Shown piece by piece: positions 17,110-25,745 of a stretch of DNA of 64,000 nucleotides. Origin of the DNA: Saccharothrix sp. S26 (GTDB lineage Bacteria > Actinomycetota > Actinomycetes > Mycobacteriales > Pseudonocardiaceae). The notes beneath the pieces were generated by a model. It saw only the letters and a list, made by a program, of their open reading frames with translations. It had not been told where the DNA came from and made no database searches. Where the stretch lies: the NCBI RefSeq assembly GCF_021390395.1, contig NZ_JAJUWT010000017.1, forward strand, positions 124,001-188,000. Reading direction: 5' to 3'. Position 1 is the stretch's first letter; each line of letters begins with the position of its first letter. The translations under genes and the position numbers were made by a program.

Positions 17110-18276
17110 ATGCGCGTCGCTCTCCTCACCACGACTCAGCACGGTCACCTGAACCCTTACGTTCCGGTGGTCAACGCGCTGCGAACCGCGGGCGCCGAGG
17201 TTTCGCTGTTGCTGTTGTCCGCGGACGGCGGGGTGCTCGACGAACAGCGTCGCCGGGCTTTGGGCGAGGTGGAGGTGCACGCGGTCGGGCAGGTCGAGAT
17301 GGCACCGTGGAGCGGCGACCCGGCCGCGATCGGACCGATGCTGCGGTCGTCGCCGGTCGCGGTCCGGACGCGGGACGTGCTCCGGGCGACCGCACCGGAC
17401 TTCGTGCTCGTCGATTCGCTGCCCGTCACGGCGTCGGCCGTGGTCGGCGCGCACGCGTCGGGCGTGCCGTACGGGATGATCTGGGCCAACCTGGGCGGGG
17501 TGTGCCCGCGCGAGCACCGGCGCGGGCGCTGGCCGTACGACGAGCAGGTCCGCGACTACCTGACCGGGCACGGCGTGCTGTGGTCGACCCGCACCCACTC
17601 GGCGCGCTCGCCGATCCTCAACCTGATGCCGACGATCCCCGCGCTGGTCGGGGACGACGCGGTCACCGACGACGGCGTCGAGCTGGTCGGGTTGCCGGGC
17701 GCGCCGGGGCAACGCGGCGACGAGGTCTGCTTCCCGGACCTGGACCGGCTCGACCCGGGCCGCCCGGTCGTGTACGTCTCCTTCGGCACGATCTTCCACC
17801 GGCGGCCGGAGCTGCTGCGCACGGTGATCACCGGGGCGGCGGCGACCGGCGCGCAGGTGGTCGCCGCGGTGGGCGACCTCGCCGCGGAACTCGCGCTGCC
17901 CGAGGACGTGCTCACCGCGGCGTACCTGCCGCAACGAGAGGTGCTGGAACGCGCCGACGTGTTCGTCACCCACGGCGGGTACAACTCCGTGGCCGAGTCG
18001 ATCCGGGCGGCGACACCGATGCTGGTGCTGCCGCTGGCCGTGGACCAGCCCATCCAGGCGCACTTCGTGGGTCGTGCCGGTTTCGGCACGGCGCTGGAGC
18101 CGACCGACGTCACCGCGCAGGCGGTCGCGGACGCGGTCACCGACCTGCTCGACCCCGCCCGGGACTACGGGGCCCGGCTGCGCGCCGCGCGGCACGAGTG
18201 CGGCGATTCCGCCGCGCGCACGGCGGAGCTGGTCACCGCCACCGTCCGAACGTCGCAGGGCCAGGGGGCGCGGTGA
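17110..18276 (+). CDS. GT1-family (MGT-like) glycosyltransferase
   Basis: The ATG at 17110 directly follows GGAGG and gives 388 residues. It has the GT-B fold of UGT/macrolide-type transferases. The N-terminal acceptor half starts RVALLTTTQHGHLNP, with the catalytic-type His after the first strand. The C-terminal donor half has VVYVSFGTIF and the nucleotide-sugar signature FVTHGGYNSVAES followed by LPLAVDQPIQA. Such enzymes move a sugar from an NDP-sugar to a small hydrophobic acceptor. Its GTGA overlap with the Rieske oxygenase gene puts them in one operon, so the acceptor may be the hydroxylated aromatic or polycyclic product of that oxygenase (inference). Confidence 0.85.
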   Translation: MRVALLTTTQHGHLNPYVPVVNALRTAGAEVSLLLLSADGGVLDEQRRRALGEVEVHAVGQVEMAPWSGDPAAIGPMLRSSPVAVRTRDVLRATAPDFVLVDSLPVTASAVVGAHASGVPYGMIWANLGGVCPREHRRGRWPYDEQVRDYLTGHGVLWSTRTHSARSPILNLMPTIPALVGDDAVTDDGVELVGLPGAPGQRGDEVCFPDLDRLDPGRPVVYVSFGTIFHRRPELLRTVITGAAATGAQVVAAVGDLAAELALPEDVLTAAYLPQREVLERADVFVTHGGYNSVAESIRAATPMLVLPLAVDQPIQAHFVGRAGFGTALEPTDVTAQAVADAVTDLLDPARDYGARLRAARHECGDSAARTAELVTATVRTSQGQGAR

Positions 18277-19583
18277 CGATCGAACTGGAGCGGTCGGTGG
18301 GCGACCCGATCGTGATCGACGACCTCGAACGCCTCACGTTCCGCGTGGACCGCCGCGCCTACACCGACGACGACCTGGCCGCGCGCGAGCTGACCAGGAT
18401 CTTCGACCGCTGCTGGCTGTACGTCGGGCACGAGTCCGAGATCCCCGAGCCCGGCTCCTACGTGTCACGCGACGTCGGTGGCCGCCCGGTGGTCATGGCG
18501 CGCGGGTCCGACGGGGTGGTCCGGGTGTTCGCGAACAGCTGCACCCACCGCGGCGCGCTGATCTGCTCGCAGCCGTCCGGGCAGGCCAGGTCGTTCCGGT
18601 GCCCGTACCACGACTGGACGTTCTCCAACCGCGGCGAGCTGGTCGGCGTCCCGCTCCCGGACGGGTACGGGCCGGGTTTCCGCAAGGCGGACTTCGACCT
18701 GGCCCGGCACCGCAGCGAAAGCTACCGCGGTTTCGTGTTCGCCACCTTCGACCCGGAGCAGCCGCGCACCCTCACGGAGTACCTGGCGGGCGCCGCGGAG
18801 TACCTCGACCTGATCGACGACCAGTCCGAGGTCGGGATGGAGGTGATCCAGGGCGCGCAGCTGCACGGCGCCCGGGCCAACTGGAAGCTCATGATGGAGA
18901 ACAGCGTCGACATCTACCACTTCCGGGCCCTGCACAAGCGCTACGTCGGCTACATGGAGTCGCTGGGCTCGGTGCCGCCACGACGGCGAGGCGGCTTCGG
19001 CCGCGCCCTCGGGCTGGGGCACGGGGCCAACGAGCTGCCCCCGGCGGCCGCCCGCCCGCTCGCCTACTGGACGCCGATGTTCGGCCCCGAGGTCCGGCCG
19101 CGGATCGAGGCGACGGCCGCGCGGTTCGTCGACCGGTTCGGCGCCGACCGCGCCGAGCGGATCACCGGCACCAACCGCGCGGTGCTGATCTTTCCCAACC
19201 TGATGATCATCGACGCGATCGCGATCACGATCCGCAAGATCGACCCGGTCGGCGCGGACCGGATGGCCATCACCTCGGTCGCGTTGGCGCCCAAGGACGA
19301 GGACCCGGACATCCGGGAGCTCCGCAAGAGCCACTACCTGACGTTCCTCGGCCCCGCGGGCTTCGCCACCCCCGACGACATCGAGATCGTCGAGTCGTGC
19401 CAACGGGGCTACCTCAACCGCACGGTCCGCTACTCGGACCTGTCACGCGGCATGGACAAGGAGGTCCCGGAGACGACCGACGAGCTGCCCGCGCGCGAGT
19501 TCTGGCGGCAGTGGGACCGGCTGATGCACGGTGACGACGGCCACCTCGACCGGGCCGGGACGCGAGAGGTGGGACCGCGATGA
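18273..19583 (+). CDS. Aromatic ring-hydroxylating dioxygenase, alpha (Rieske) subunit
   Basis: The GTG at 18273 overlaps the previous stop by four bases; the protein has 436 residues. An N-terminal Rieske [2Fe-2S] domain shows Cys-Thr-His in SCTHRGAL and Cys-Pro-Tyr-His in RCPYHDW. The catalytic domain carries the mononuclear iron site in NSVDIYHFRALH (Asp...His...His spacing). The length suits benzoate- or biphenyl-type alpha subunits. It pairs with the beta subunit encoded immediately downstream. No ferredoxin or reductase gene lies in this operon, so electrons must come from elsewhere. The substrate cannot be read from the sequence. Confidence 0.9.
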   Translation: MTIELERSVGDPIVIDDLERLTFRVDRRAYTDDDLAARELTRIFDRCWLYVGHESEIPEPGSYVSRDVGGRPVVMARGSDGVVRVFANSCTHRGALICSQPSGQARSFRCPYHDWTFSNRGELVGVPLPDGYGPGFRKADFDLARHRSESYRGFVFATFDPEQPRTLTEYLAGAAEYLDLIDDQSEVGMEVIQGAQLHGARANWKLMMENSVDIYHFRALHKRYVGYMESLGSVPPRRRGGFGRALGLGHGANELPPAAARPLAYWTPMFGPEVRPRIEATAARFVDRFGADRAERITGTNRAVLIFPNLMIIDAIAITIRKIDPVGADRMAITSVALAPKDEDPDIRELRKSHYLTFLGPAGFATPDDIEIVESCQRGYLNRTVRYSDLSRGMDKEVPETTDELPAREFWRQWDRLMHGDDGHLDRAGTREVGPR

Positions 19584-20092
19584 CCGTCGAGCTGACCGTG
19601 GACGAAGCGGCCCGGGTGCGGTTGTGGCACCGGGTGAGCCAGTTCCTGTTCCGCGAGGCGCGGCTGCTCGACGAGTGGCGCCTGCGCGAGTGGTACGACG
19701 AGATGCTGACCGACGACGTCCGTTACACGGTGCCGGCCACCGACGTCCGCGGCGAGGTGACCGGTGCGCTGGGGCTCATCGACGACGACGCCGCCCGGCT
19801 GCGCCAACGGGTCGAACAGCTCCTCAACGACGAGGTGTGGTGCGAGAACCCGCGGTCGCGGACGCACCGGATGGTCGGCAACGTGGAGGTGCTGGCCGAT
19901 CGCGGCACGCACCTCGACGTGGCGGCGAACGTCGTCGTGCACCGGTTCGGGCACGGCCGCTCCGACGCCTACGTCGGCAAGTGCCGGTTCGAGCTGGTCG
20001 TCGCCGGCGAGTCGTTCCGGGTGCGGCGGCGGGTCGTGGTGCTCGACCACGAGACGTTGTACGAGCACGGGAAGCTCAGCATCATCCTCTGA
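19580..20092 (+). CDS. Aromatic ring-hydroxylating dioxygenase, beta subunit
   Basis: This 170-residue protein starts with an ATGA overlap on the alpha subunit gene. It has the small NTF2/SnoaL-like fold of dioxygenase beta subunits: an N-terminal helix (FLFREARLLDEWRLREW), YTVPATDVRG, TRTHRMV-type HRMVGNVEV, and the C-terminal FRVRRRVVVLDHETL. Beta subunits shape the alpha3beta3 hexamer and sometimes substrate choice. Its presence means the oxygenase is a true two-subunit enzyme rather than an alpha-only monooxygenase. Confidence 0.85.
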   Translation: MTVELTVDEAARVRLWHRVSQFLFREARLLDEWRLREWYDEMLTDDVRYTVPATDVRGEVTGALGLIDDDAARLRQRVEQLLNDEVWCENPRSRTHRMVGNVEVLADRGTHLDVAANVVVHRFGHGRSDAYVGKCRFELVVAGESFRVRRRVVVLDHETLYEHGKLSIIL

Positions 20093-20128
20093 CCGCGTTC
20101 GCCGCGTCCTGCGCGAAGGAGTTGATCG

Positions 20129-20521
20129 ATGGATCGGCCTGTCGACCGGCACGAGCGGGGTGAGGCGGTGTTCCGGCAGGTGTTCGGCCGCGAACCCCGG
20201 CCGGGCTCCCACCCGGAGTTCCTGCGGATCACCGTGGACCACCTGTTCGGCGAGATCTGGAGCCGCCCGCACCTGAGCGTCGAGGAGCGCGAGCTGGTCG
20301 CGCTGACCGCCGTCGCGCTGGCGCGCACCGACTGGGAGCTGCGCGGCCACATCGGCGCGGCCCTGCACCTGGGCATGTCCCGGGAGAAGATCGTCGAGGT
20401 CATCATCCAGCTCGCCTACTACGGTGGCTGGCCGGTCGCCAACAACGGGCTGCGCGTCGCCCAGGACGTCTTCGCCGAGCTGGACGCCGCCACCGGGACG
20501 GACGCCGACCATGACCGGTGA
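20129..20521 (+). CDS. Carboxymuconolactone decarboxylase (CMD) family protein
   Basis: The 130-residue protein has the all-helical CMD/AhpD-like fold with RPHLSVEERELVALTAVAL, WELRGHIGAALHLG and IIQLAYYGGWPVA, matching gamma-carboxymuconolactone decarboxylase-type members. It lacks the CxxC of AhpD-type peroxidases. Such proteins catalyse decarboxylation or related steps in aromatic breakdown and appear as accessory enzymes in polyketide pathways. Its place behind the Rieske genes fits either role. It overlaps the next gene by 11 bases. Confidence 0.82.
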   Translation: MDRPVDRHERGEAVFRQVFGREPRPGSHPEFLRITVDHLFGEIWSRPHLSVEERELVALTAVALARTDWELRGHIGAALHLGMSREKIVEVIIQLAYYGGWPVANNGLRVAQDVFAELDAATGTDADHDR

Positions 20522-21047
20522 ACCGGCCCCGCTCGACCCGGCCGAGAAGGTCGACCTGTGGCGCCAGCGGTTCTTCGAGGCACAGGCCGCCGCGGAGGAG
20601 TTCATCCTCGGTGAGCACGGCGAACAGGGCCTGGCCGCGTGGATCCAGGCGAACTCCCGCATCACCGCGGAGCTGCTGCGCGCGCAACGGCCCGCCGGGG
20701 TGTCCGCCGCCGACCACTTCATGACCCGGCTGCGACGCCAACTCCAGCTGTACGACTCGGCGGTGACCAGCGAGCCGCAACCCTCGGGAACCGTCCTGCG
20801 CAACGCCGACTGCGGGATCCTCCGCTACCGCAAGCGGGCCGCCCGCGCCGGCGTCGTGCTCACGTTCACGTCACCGTGCCCGTACTGCCAGCAGCTCAAC
20901 ACCGCCATCGCCGCCCGTTACGTGGAACCGGACGTCACGGTGTCGTGCGAGCAGACGGGCGACGGGTGCACCTGGCGCGCGGACCCGGCTCACGTGCCGG
21001 GGGAGGAGGCGGCCGGGTCACCGCACCGCGGCCGAGCCGCCGGCTGA
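20511..21047 (+). CDS. Cys-rich protein of unknown function, V4R-like C-terminal motif
   Basis: The ATG at 20511 lies inside the end of the CMD gene and gives 178 residues. The N-terminal half is helical and charged. The C-terminal half has Cys at NADCGIL, CPYC in SPCPYCQQLN, and SCEQTGDGC. The last pattern resembles the C-x3-GD-x1-2-C signature of V4R and thiazoline-carboxylate hydrolase-like proteins, which bind metals or small aromatic ligands; that link is tentative. It is the last gene of the Rieske operon and its 3' end overlaps the convergent flavoprotein gene by 58 bases. Confidence 0.6.
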   Translation: MTGEPAPLDPAEKVDLWRQRFFEAQAAAEEFILGEHGEQGLAAWIQANSRITAELLRAQRPAGVSAADHFMTRLRRQLQLYDSAVTSEPQPSGTVLRNADCGILRYRKRAARAGVVLTFTSPCPYCQQLNTAIAARYVEPDVTVSCEQTGDGCTWRADPAHVPGEEAAGSPHRGRAAG

Positions 21048-21646
21048 ACCAACGGCAGCACCGTCCGGGCGGCGGCGGGCGTTCGGTCGGCGTCGAGCGT
21101 CAGGCCGAGCTGCCGGCCCACGGCCACGCACAGGTCGACCGCCGCCGTGCGGGTCAGGTCCTCGTGCCCGCTCTGGGTGAAGCACGCCGACGCCACGTTC
21201 TTGTTCCGCAGGCGCAGGTACCACGGGAACAACGCGGCCAGCGCCGGCTCGGTCAGCATCGTGCGCGAGTGCACGATCGTGCCCACCAGCAGGTTGCCGA
21301 ACGGGCGTCGCTCGGCGTTCATGAAGCTCTTCAGGCGCTCCTGGAAGATCTTCAGCACCGCGGGCACGTTGCCCGCGTACACCGGCATGGCGAGCAGCAT
21401 CGCCTGCGCGCCGTCGGCCAGGCCGACGACGTGCTCGAAGTCGTCGTTCAACGTGCAGCGGCCCACCGCCGGGTCGAGGCAGGTGTCCTCGCCCTCGCAC
21501 ATCTCGATGCGGTGGTCGATCAGCCGGATCCGCTGGACCTGCGCGTCGCCGACCTCCCGGACCAGGCCGGTGACCGCCGCGTCCAGCAGCGCGTCGGTCA
21601 GCGAGGGCAGGCGCTTCTGCGTGCAGGACAACGCGACGATCTTCAC
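20990..21646 (-). CDS. Flavodoxin-like NAD(P)H-dependent FMN reductase family protein
   Basis: The GTG at 21646 follows GGGAGG and gives 218 residues. The protein begins KIVALSCTQK, a flavodoxin-like phosphate-binding loop. It continues with a Cys-containing segment (EMCEGEDTCLDPAVGRCTLNDD) resembling that of iron-sulfur flavoproteins, and LLAMPVYAGNVPAVLKIFQER, the usual flavin-site strand. It probably moves electrons between NAD(P)H and a small acceptor. It could supply electrons to the neighbouring Rieske oxygenase, but it is on the opposite strand and converges with it, so this is only a possibility. Confidence 0.75.
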   Translation of the reverse strand: MKIVALSCTQKRLPSLTDALLDAAVTGLVREVGDAQVQRIRLIDHRIEMCEGEDTCLDPAVGRCTLNDDFEHVVGLADGAQAMLLAMPVYAGNVPAVLKIFQERLKSFMNAERRPFGNLLVGTIVHSRTMLTEPALAALFPWYLRLRNKNVASACFTQSGHEDLTRTAAVDLCVAVGRQLGLTLDADRTPAAARTVLPLVQPAARPRCGDPAASSPGT

Positions 21647-21693
21647 CCGGCGAGCCTCCCGGTCCGCCCGGCGTCGCGCAAGACCCGGTGACG

Positions 21694-22491
21694 TCACGGC
21701 CGCAGCCGCCCGGTGGCCAGCACCCAGCAGGCGACCACGGCCATCGGGACCGTCATCAGCACGGTGACCGCCGTGACGCCCACGTCCGCCAGCAGGACAC
21801 CGACGAGCAGGGACAGCACCATGTTGTTCCCGGCGTGGGCGAGGCTCGCGGGCCACACGCTGGCGCTGCGCACCCGCAGCCAGCTCAGCAGCACCTCCTG
21901 GCACACGAACGACACCGTCCACACCGCGAGGCCCCACCAGACGTGCTCGAACTCGATGTAGCCGACGAACGCGAGCGGGTAGTGCCACACCGCCCAGACC
22001 AGGCCGGTCGTGAGGGTCGCGGCCACCGGGCGGCCGACGAACACCCGCTGCCGCAAGTAGGCGGTCCAGCCGAACTCCTCGCCCCAGTAGATCGGCGTGA
22101 GCAGCGGCACGACCAGCAGCAACACCGCGACCAGCGCCCACCCGGGCAGCCCGCCGAACCCGTCCAACGGGGCCAACCGCGCGCCGAACGCCACCGCCAC
22201 GAGCGCGGTCGCGCCGACGAGCAGGACCGGGCCGAGCCACGCCACGAGGTACTGCGGCCACGCCGCGCGCAGCCGCAACCGCAGCCCCGCGTCCGCGAAA
22301 CCCTCACCCGTGACCCAGCGCCGCACGACGAACGCGGCGATCGCCGGCGCGAACGCGAACGGCAGTTGCACCAACGGGTTCACCAGCGAGAAGCCCGACG
22401 CCCACGTGCCGATCATGCCCAGCCAGGCCAGGCCGAACGCGAGGAGCAGGAACACCGGCAGCCCGCGAACGCGGGTCTTCACCTCAACCAT
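21694..22491 (-). CDS. CPBP family intramembrane glutamic endopeptidase
   Basis: The 265-residue polytopic protein has about eight hydrophobic segments and the CPBP/Rce1 signatures: the paired glutamates in WGEEFGWTAYL, the His in WAVWHYPLAF, and HAGNN near the C-terminus. CPBP proteins cleave within membranes, mature prenylated or peptide substrates, or give bacteriocin self-immunity. It lies 47 bases upstream of the flavoprotein gene in the same direction and is divergent from the histidine kinase gene at 22627. No peptide-maturation genes are nearby. Confidence 0.85.
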   Translation of the reverse strand: MVEVKTRVRGLPVFLLLAFGLAWLGMIGTWASGFSLVNPLVQLPFAFAPAIAAFVVRRWVTGEGFADAGLRLRLRAAWPQYLVAWLGPVLLVGATALVAVAFGARLAPLDGFGGLPGWALVAVLLLVVPLLTPIYWGEEFGWTAYLRQRVFVGRPVAATLTTGLVWAVWHYPLAFVGYIEFEHVWWGLAVWTVSFVCQEVLLSWLRVRSASVWPASLAHAGNNMVLSLLVGVLLADVGVTAVTVLMTVPMAVVACWVLATGRLRP

Positions 22492-22626
22492 GTCCCCAAC
22501 AAGATCAGCGCGGTGCCCCGGCGGTCACGGGCACCAGGGGGCCACCCGGAGGTAGTGCCAGGCATACCCCCGGACTACACCGAGAGGGCGGGACGCCGCC
22601 GGTTCGGCTCGATTACCGTCGGCCGG

Positions 22627-23910
22627 GTGATCAGGGGGAAACCAAGAACGGCGCGAGAAGCGCTCACCACCAGCCGGTTCCTGTTCGGCGCCTGGCCTTG
22701 GCGCGCCTACGCGCACGTCCTCAGCACACCGGTAGTCGCCGCGGCGGCATCGGTGCCGCTGGCGGTGCCGGCCGCGCCGTGGCTGCTGGCTGTGTCCGGG
22801 CTGCGCCGCCCGACGCCGATGCCGTGGACGTCGGTGCTCGTCCTCGTGCTGGTCGGCGGGCTGCTGCTGGCCGCGGTGCTGCCCTGGGTGGCGGTGCCGG
22901 TGGCCCGGCTGGAGCACCTGAGGACCCGCCTGGTGGACGGCCGCCCGCTCGGCGACCCGCCCCGCGTCAGGTACACCGACCCCGCGACCTGGCGGGCGGT
23001 GGCGTACACCGTCCTGCTGGTGACGGTCGGCGCGCTCATGTCCGCCGCCACCTGCGGCCTGCTGCTGCTCCTGGTGCTGATGGTCGGGTCACCGTTCCTG
23101 GTGGACGGTGGCGAGCCGGTGACGATCGCGATCGACACCGTCACCACGCCGGGGGCCGCGGCGCCGTACGCCGTGGCCGCGGGCGTCGCCCTGCTGCTGT
23201 CGCCGTACCCGGTGGCCCTGCTGGCGGCGGCGCACGGCGCGGTGGCCCGCGCCCTGCTCCGCGACGACAGCGGACCGCTGCGGGCCGAGCTGGTCGAGGT
23301 GGCGCGGTCCCGGGCCCGGCTGGTGGACCTGTTCGAGACCGAGCGGCGGCGCGTCGAGCGGGATCTGCACGACGGCGCGCAGCAGAGGCTGGTCGGGCTG
23401 ACGCTCCGGCTCGGGTTGGCCAAGGTGGACCTCCCGCCGGACTCGCCCGCGTACGCGGAGGTCGTCGCCGCGCACGACGAGGCCAAGGAGCTGATGACCG
23501 AGCTGCGCGAGCTGGTCCGCGGCATCCACCCCAGGGTGCTGACCGATCGCGGGCTGCCGGCGGCGCTCGGCGAGCTGGCCGACCGCGCGCCGATCCCGGT
23601 GACCGTGCGCGCCGACGTGCCCGAGCGCCTGCCCGCCGCCGTCGAGGCCATCGGCTACTTCGTCGTGGCCGAGGCGTTGACCAACGTGGCCAAGCACAGC
23701 GGCGCGGACACCGCCACCGTGCACGCCTTCGCGCGAGGCGGGACGCTCGTGCTGGAGGTCGGCGACAACGGCCTCGGCGGCGCGGACCCGGCGCGCGGCA
23801 CCGGGTTGACGGGGCTGGCGGACCGCGCGGCCGTCGTGGGCGGGCGGATGCTGCTGTCCAGCCCGTCGGGCGGTCCGACGGTGGTGCGGGTGGAGTTGCC
23901 GTGCCGGTGA
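22627..23910 (+). CDS. NarL/DesK-type sensor histidine kinase
   Basis: Starting at GTG 22627, the protein has 427 residues. The N-terminal about 210 residues contain four hydrophobic segments in two pairs and no large extracellular sensor, suggesting sensing at or in the membrane. A HisKA_3 domain follows with phospho-His in ERDLHDGAQQRLVGL. The HATPase carries EALTNVAKHSGA and GDNGLGGADPARGTGLTGLADR. It overlaps its response regulator gene by 10 bases, so the two form one transcriptional unit. The signal is unknown; a cell-envelope stimulus is common in this class. Confidence 0.88.
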   Translation: MIRGKPRTAREALTTSRFLFGAWPWRAYAHVLSTPVVAAAASVPLAVPAAPWLLAVSGLRRPTPMPWTSVLVLVLVGGLLLAAVLPWVAVPVARLEHLRTRLVDGRPLGDPPRVRYTDPATWRAVAYTVLLVTVGALMSAATCGLLLLLVLMVGSPFLVDGGEPVTIAIDTVTTPGAAAPYAVAAGVALLLSPYPVALLAAAHGAVARALLRDDSGPLRAELVEVARSRARLVDLFETERRRVERDLHDGAQQRLVGLTLRLGLAKVDLPPDSPAYAEVVAAHDEAKELMTELRELVRGIHPRVLTDRGLPAALGELADRAPIPVTVRADVPERLPAAVEAIGYFVVAEALTNVAKHSGADTATVHAFARGGTLVLEVGDNGLGGADPARGTGLTGLADRAAVVGGRMLLSSPSGGPTVVRVELPCR

Positions 23911-24560
23911 TCCGAGTGGTGCTCGCCGAGGACGGGGTGCTGCTGCGGGCGGGCCTGGCCGGGCTGCTGGAGCGGTTCGGGTTCGCGGTGGTCGCGCAGG
24001 TCGGCGACGCGGGGGCGTTGACGGCGGCGGTCGCGGACACCCGGCCGGACCTGGTCGTCACGGACATCCGGATGCCGCCGACGTTCACCGACGAGGGCCT
24101 GCGGGCCGCCGTGGCGCTGCGCCGGGCCGAGCCGCGGCTCGCCGTCGTGGCGCTGAGCCAGTACGTCGAGCGCAGCTACGCCGCCGAGCTGCTGGACTCC
24201 GGCGGCGGCGAACGGGTCGGCTACCTGCTCAAGGACCGGGTGGTCGACGTGGAGGACTTCGTCGCCACCCTGCGCCGGGTCGTGGCGGGCGGCACGGTGG
24301 TCGACCCGCAGGTGGTCCGCCAACTGCTGGCCCGCCGCCGCGACCCGCTGGCCCGGCTGTCGGCCCGCGAGCGCGAGGTGCTGGCGCTGGTCGCCGAGGG
24401 CCACTCGAACACCGCGATCGCGTCCCGCCTGGTCGTCACGGAGGCGGCCGTCGGCAAGCACGTCGGCAACATCCTGGCCAAGCTCGACCTGCCACCGGCG
24501 GAGGACACCAACCGACGGGTGCTCGCGGTCCTCGCCTACCTGCGGGCGACGGCCTTCTGA
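23901..24560 (+). CDS. NarL/FixJ-family response regulator
   Basis: The GTG at 23901 lies inside the kinase gene and gives 219 residues. The receiver domain has VVLAEDGVLLRAGL (acidic pocket), phospho-Asp in VVTDIRMPP, and the conserved Lys in GYLLKDRV. The C-terminal LuxR-type DNA-binding domain has LSAREREVLALVAEGHSN and VTEAAVGKHVGNILAKL. It is the partner of the kinase just upstream. A strong hairpin follows the stop. Confidence 0.9.
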   Translation: MPVIRVVLAEDGVLLRAGLAGLLERFGFAVVAQVGDAGALTAAVADTRPDLVVTDIRMPPTFTDEGLRAAVALRRAEPRLAVVALSQYVERSYAAELLDSGGGERVGYLLKDRVVDVEDFVATLRRVVAGGTVVDPQVVRQLLARRRDPLARLSAREREVLALVAEGHSNTAIASRLVVTEAAVGKHVGNILAKLDLPPAEDTNRRVLAVLAYLRATAF

Positions 24561-24575
24561 CGCACGACACCGGGG

Positions 24576-24605
24576 TTCGGACGGTTCGTGCCCGAACCGT
24601 CCGAA
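24576..24605 (+). terminator. Hairpin terminator after the two-component pair
   Basis: TTCGGACGGTTCG (24576-24588) and CGAACCGTCCGAA (24593-24605) form a perfect 13-bp stem with a TGCC loop, 15 bases after the response regulator stop. Confidence 0.8.
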
Positions 24606-24746
24606 GTGGACCGTCGCCTGCCCCGGCTGGGCCGGCTGGTCGATTCTCACCCGGATGGACCACCGTTTCATCCCCCTCCTCCGTCACGCCCGGTGCCCCG
24701 CCACCGATAGGCGTAGTGACAAGACGTCGGATGGAGGAGCAAGGAC

Positions 24747-25460
24747 ATGGCACACGTGATGTCGCTCGAGGATCAGATCGCCACGCGCATCCAAGCGTCG
24801 TCGTTAGGCGTGGCGGTGCGCCAGCCGGTGAACGGGCCCGACCAGGGCGTCTTCATCGACAACCCGTACAACGCCATCAACAACAACCCGCTGACCCGGG
24901 TCGGCAAGGACCCGAAGAGCCGGATCGTGCAGTACGCGCCCGGCCGGGACACGTTGCTGCCGGTCATCCCGCAGCTCAAGGCACGGTCCCTCGGCTACGG
25001 CGACAACCCGCCCTCGCACGCCGCGCGCGTCAAGGACTACCTCGACTGGGGTGCCGCGCGGGCCGTCAAGCAGCCGTTCGTCGGCGTCTGCGAGAGCTTC
25101 AACGCGGTCGTCATCGCCATCCTGGCGGCCAAGAACAGCCCCCTGGCCAACGGCACCGTGATCGAGTACATCGGCGTGACGCAGGGCAGCCTGGGGCACG
25201 CCATCGCCGTGATCGACCGCGCCAACCAGGTGGAGGCCGTCGGCCAGACCGTCCCGGCGCCGGCCCTGTGGGGCCCGAACTGCATCGTGGTCGACCAGTG
25301 GTACGCCCTCCAAGCGGGCACCGCGCCGGTCTTCCACGTCGCGGGTCCGCACGCCGACAACAACTACCTGGCCTTCCTCACCACCGGCACCACCCGCGTC
25401 GGCCTCTACGGCACGTTCACCAAGGACGGCACCCGGCCCAACATCACCCTCCGGGCGTGA
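24747..25460 (+). CDS. Unrecognised protein with papain-like Cys-His-Asp arrangement
   Basis: The ATG at 24747, after GGAGCAAGGA, gives a 237-residue protein with no signal peptide or membrane segment. I do not recognise a family. Cys115 lies at the start of a helix (GVCESFNAVVIAIL), His151 in a strand (LGHAIAVID), and Asp183 follows CIVVDQWY. That order, and the aromatic residue after the Asp, is what papain-fold cysteine proteases, transglutaminases and toxin-type deamidases show. The N-terminal 100 residues contain an Asn-rich patch (NPYNAINNNPL). It stands alone between two terminators, with no immunity-like gene beside it. A catalytic role is inferred from the residue pattern only. Confidence 0.6.
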   Translation: MAHVMSLEDQIATRIQASSLGVAVRQPVNGPDQGVFIDNPYNAINNNPLTRVGKDPKSRIVQYAPGRDTLLPVIPQLKARSLGYGDNPPSHAARVKDYLDWGAARAVKQPFVGVCESFNAVVIAILAAKNSPLANGTVIEYIGVTQGSLGHAIAVIDRANQVEAVGQTVPAPALWGPNCIVVDQWYALQAGTAPVFHVAGPHADNNYLAFLTTGTTRVGLYGTFTKDGTRPNITLRA

Positions 25461-25477
25461 CCGGTTCGGGCCGATCG

Positions 25478-25500
25478 CATTCGACACGACCGGTCGAATG
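25478..25500 (+). terminator. Hairpin after the papain-like candidate gene
   Basis: CATTCGAC (25478-25485) pairs with GTCGAATG (25493-25500) around a 7-base loop, 18 bases after the stop codon. Confidence 0.55.
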
Positions 25501-25745
25501 AATTCGACGGACAATTCTCATCCTTGAACCAATTGAGTCACTCACCCGTTCGACCCACGAAGAACGACCGGGTCCGCGTCTCAATTACCCGGACCCGGGC
25601 GGATGCGCGACAAATCGGACTCGGGCCCTTGTGGTCGGCGTGCGCGCCGATCCATACTGCGATACCCGGTTTTCCGCCGGGTATCGCACCGATTCCGGTC
25701 ACCGGCACCGATCGGCGCACATCCTGCAAAAGACGGGAAACGCGC

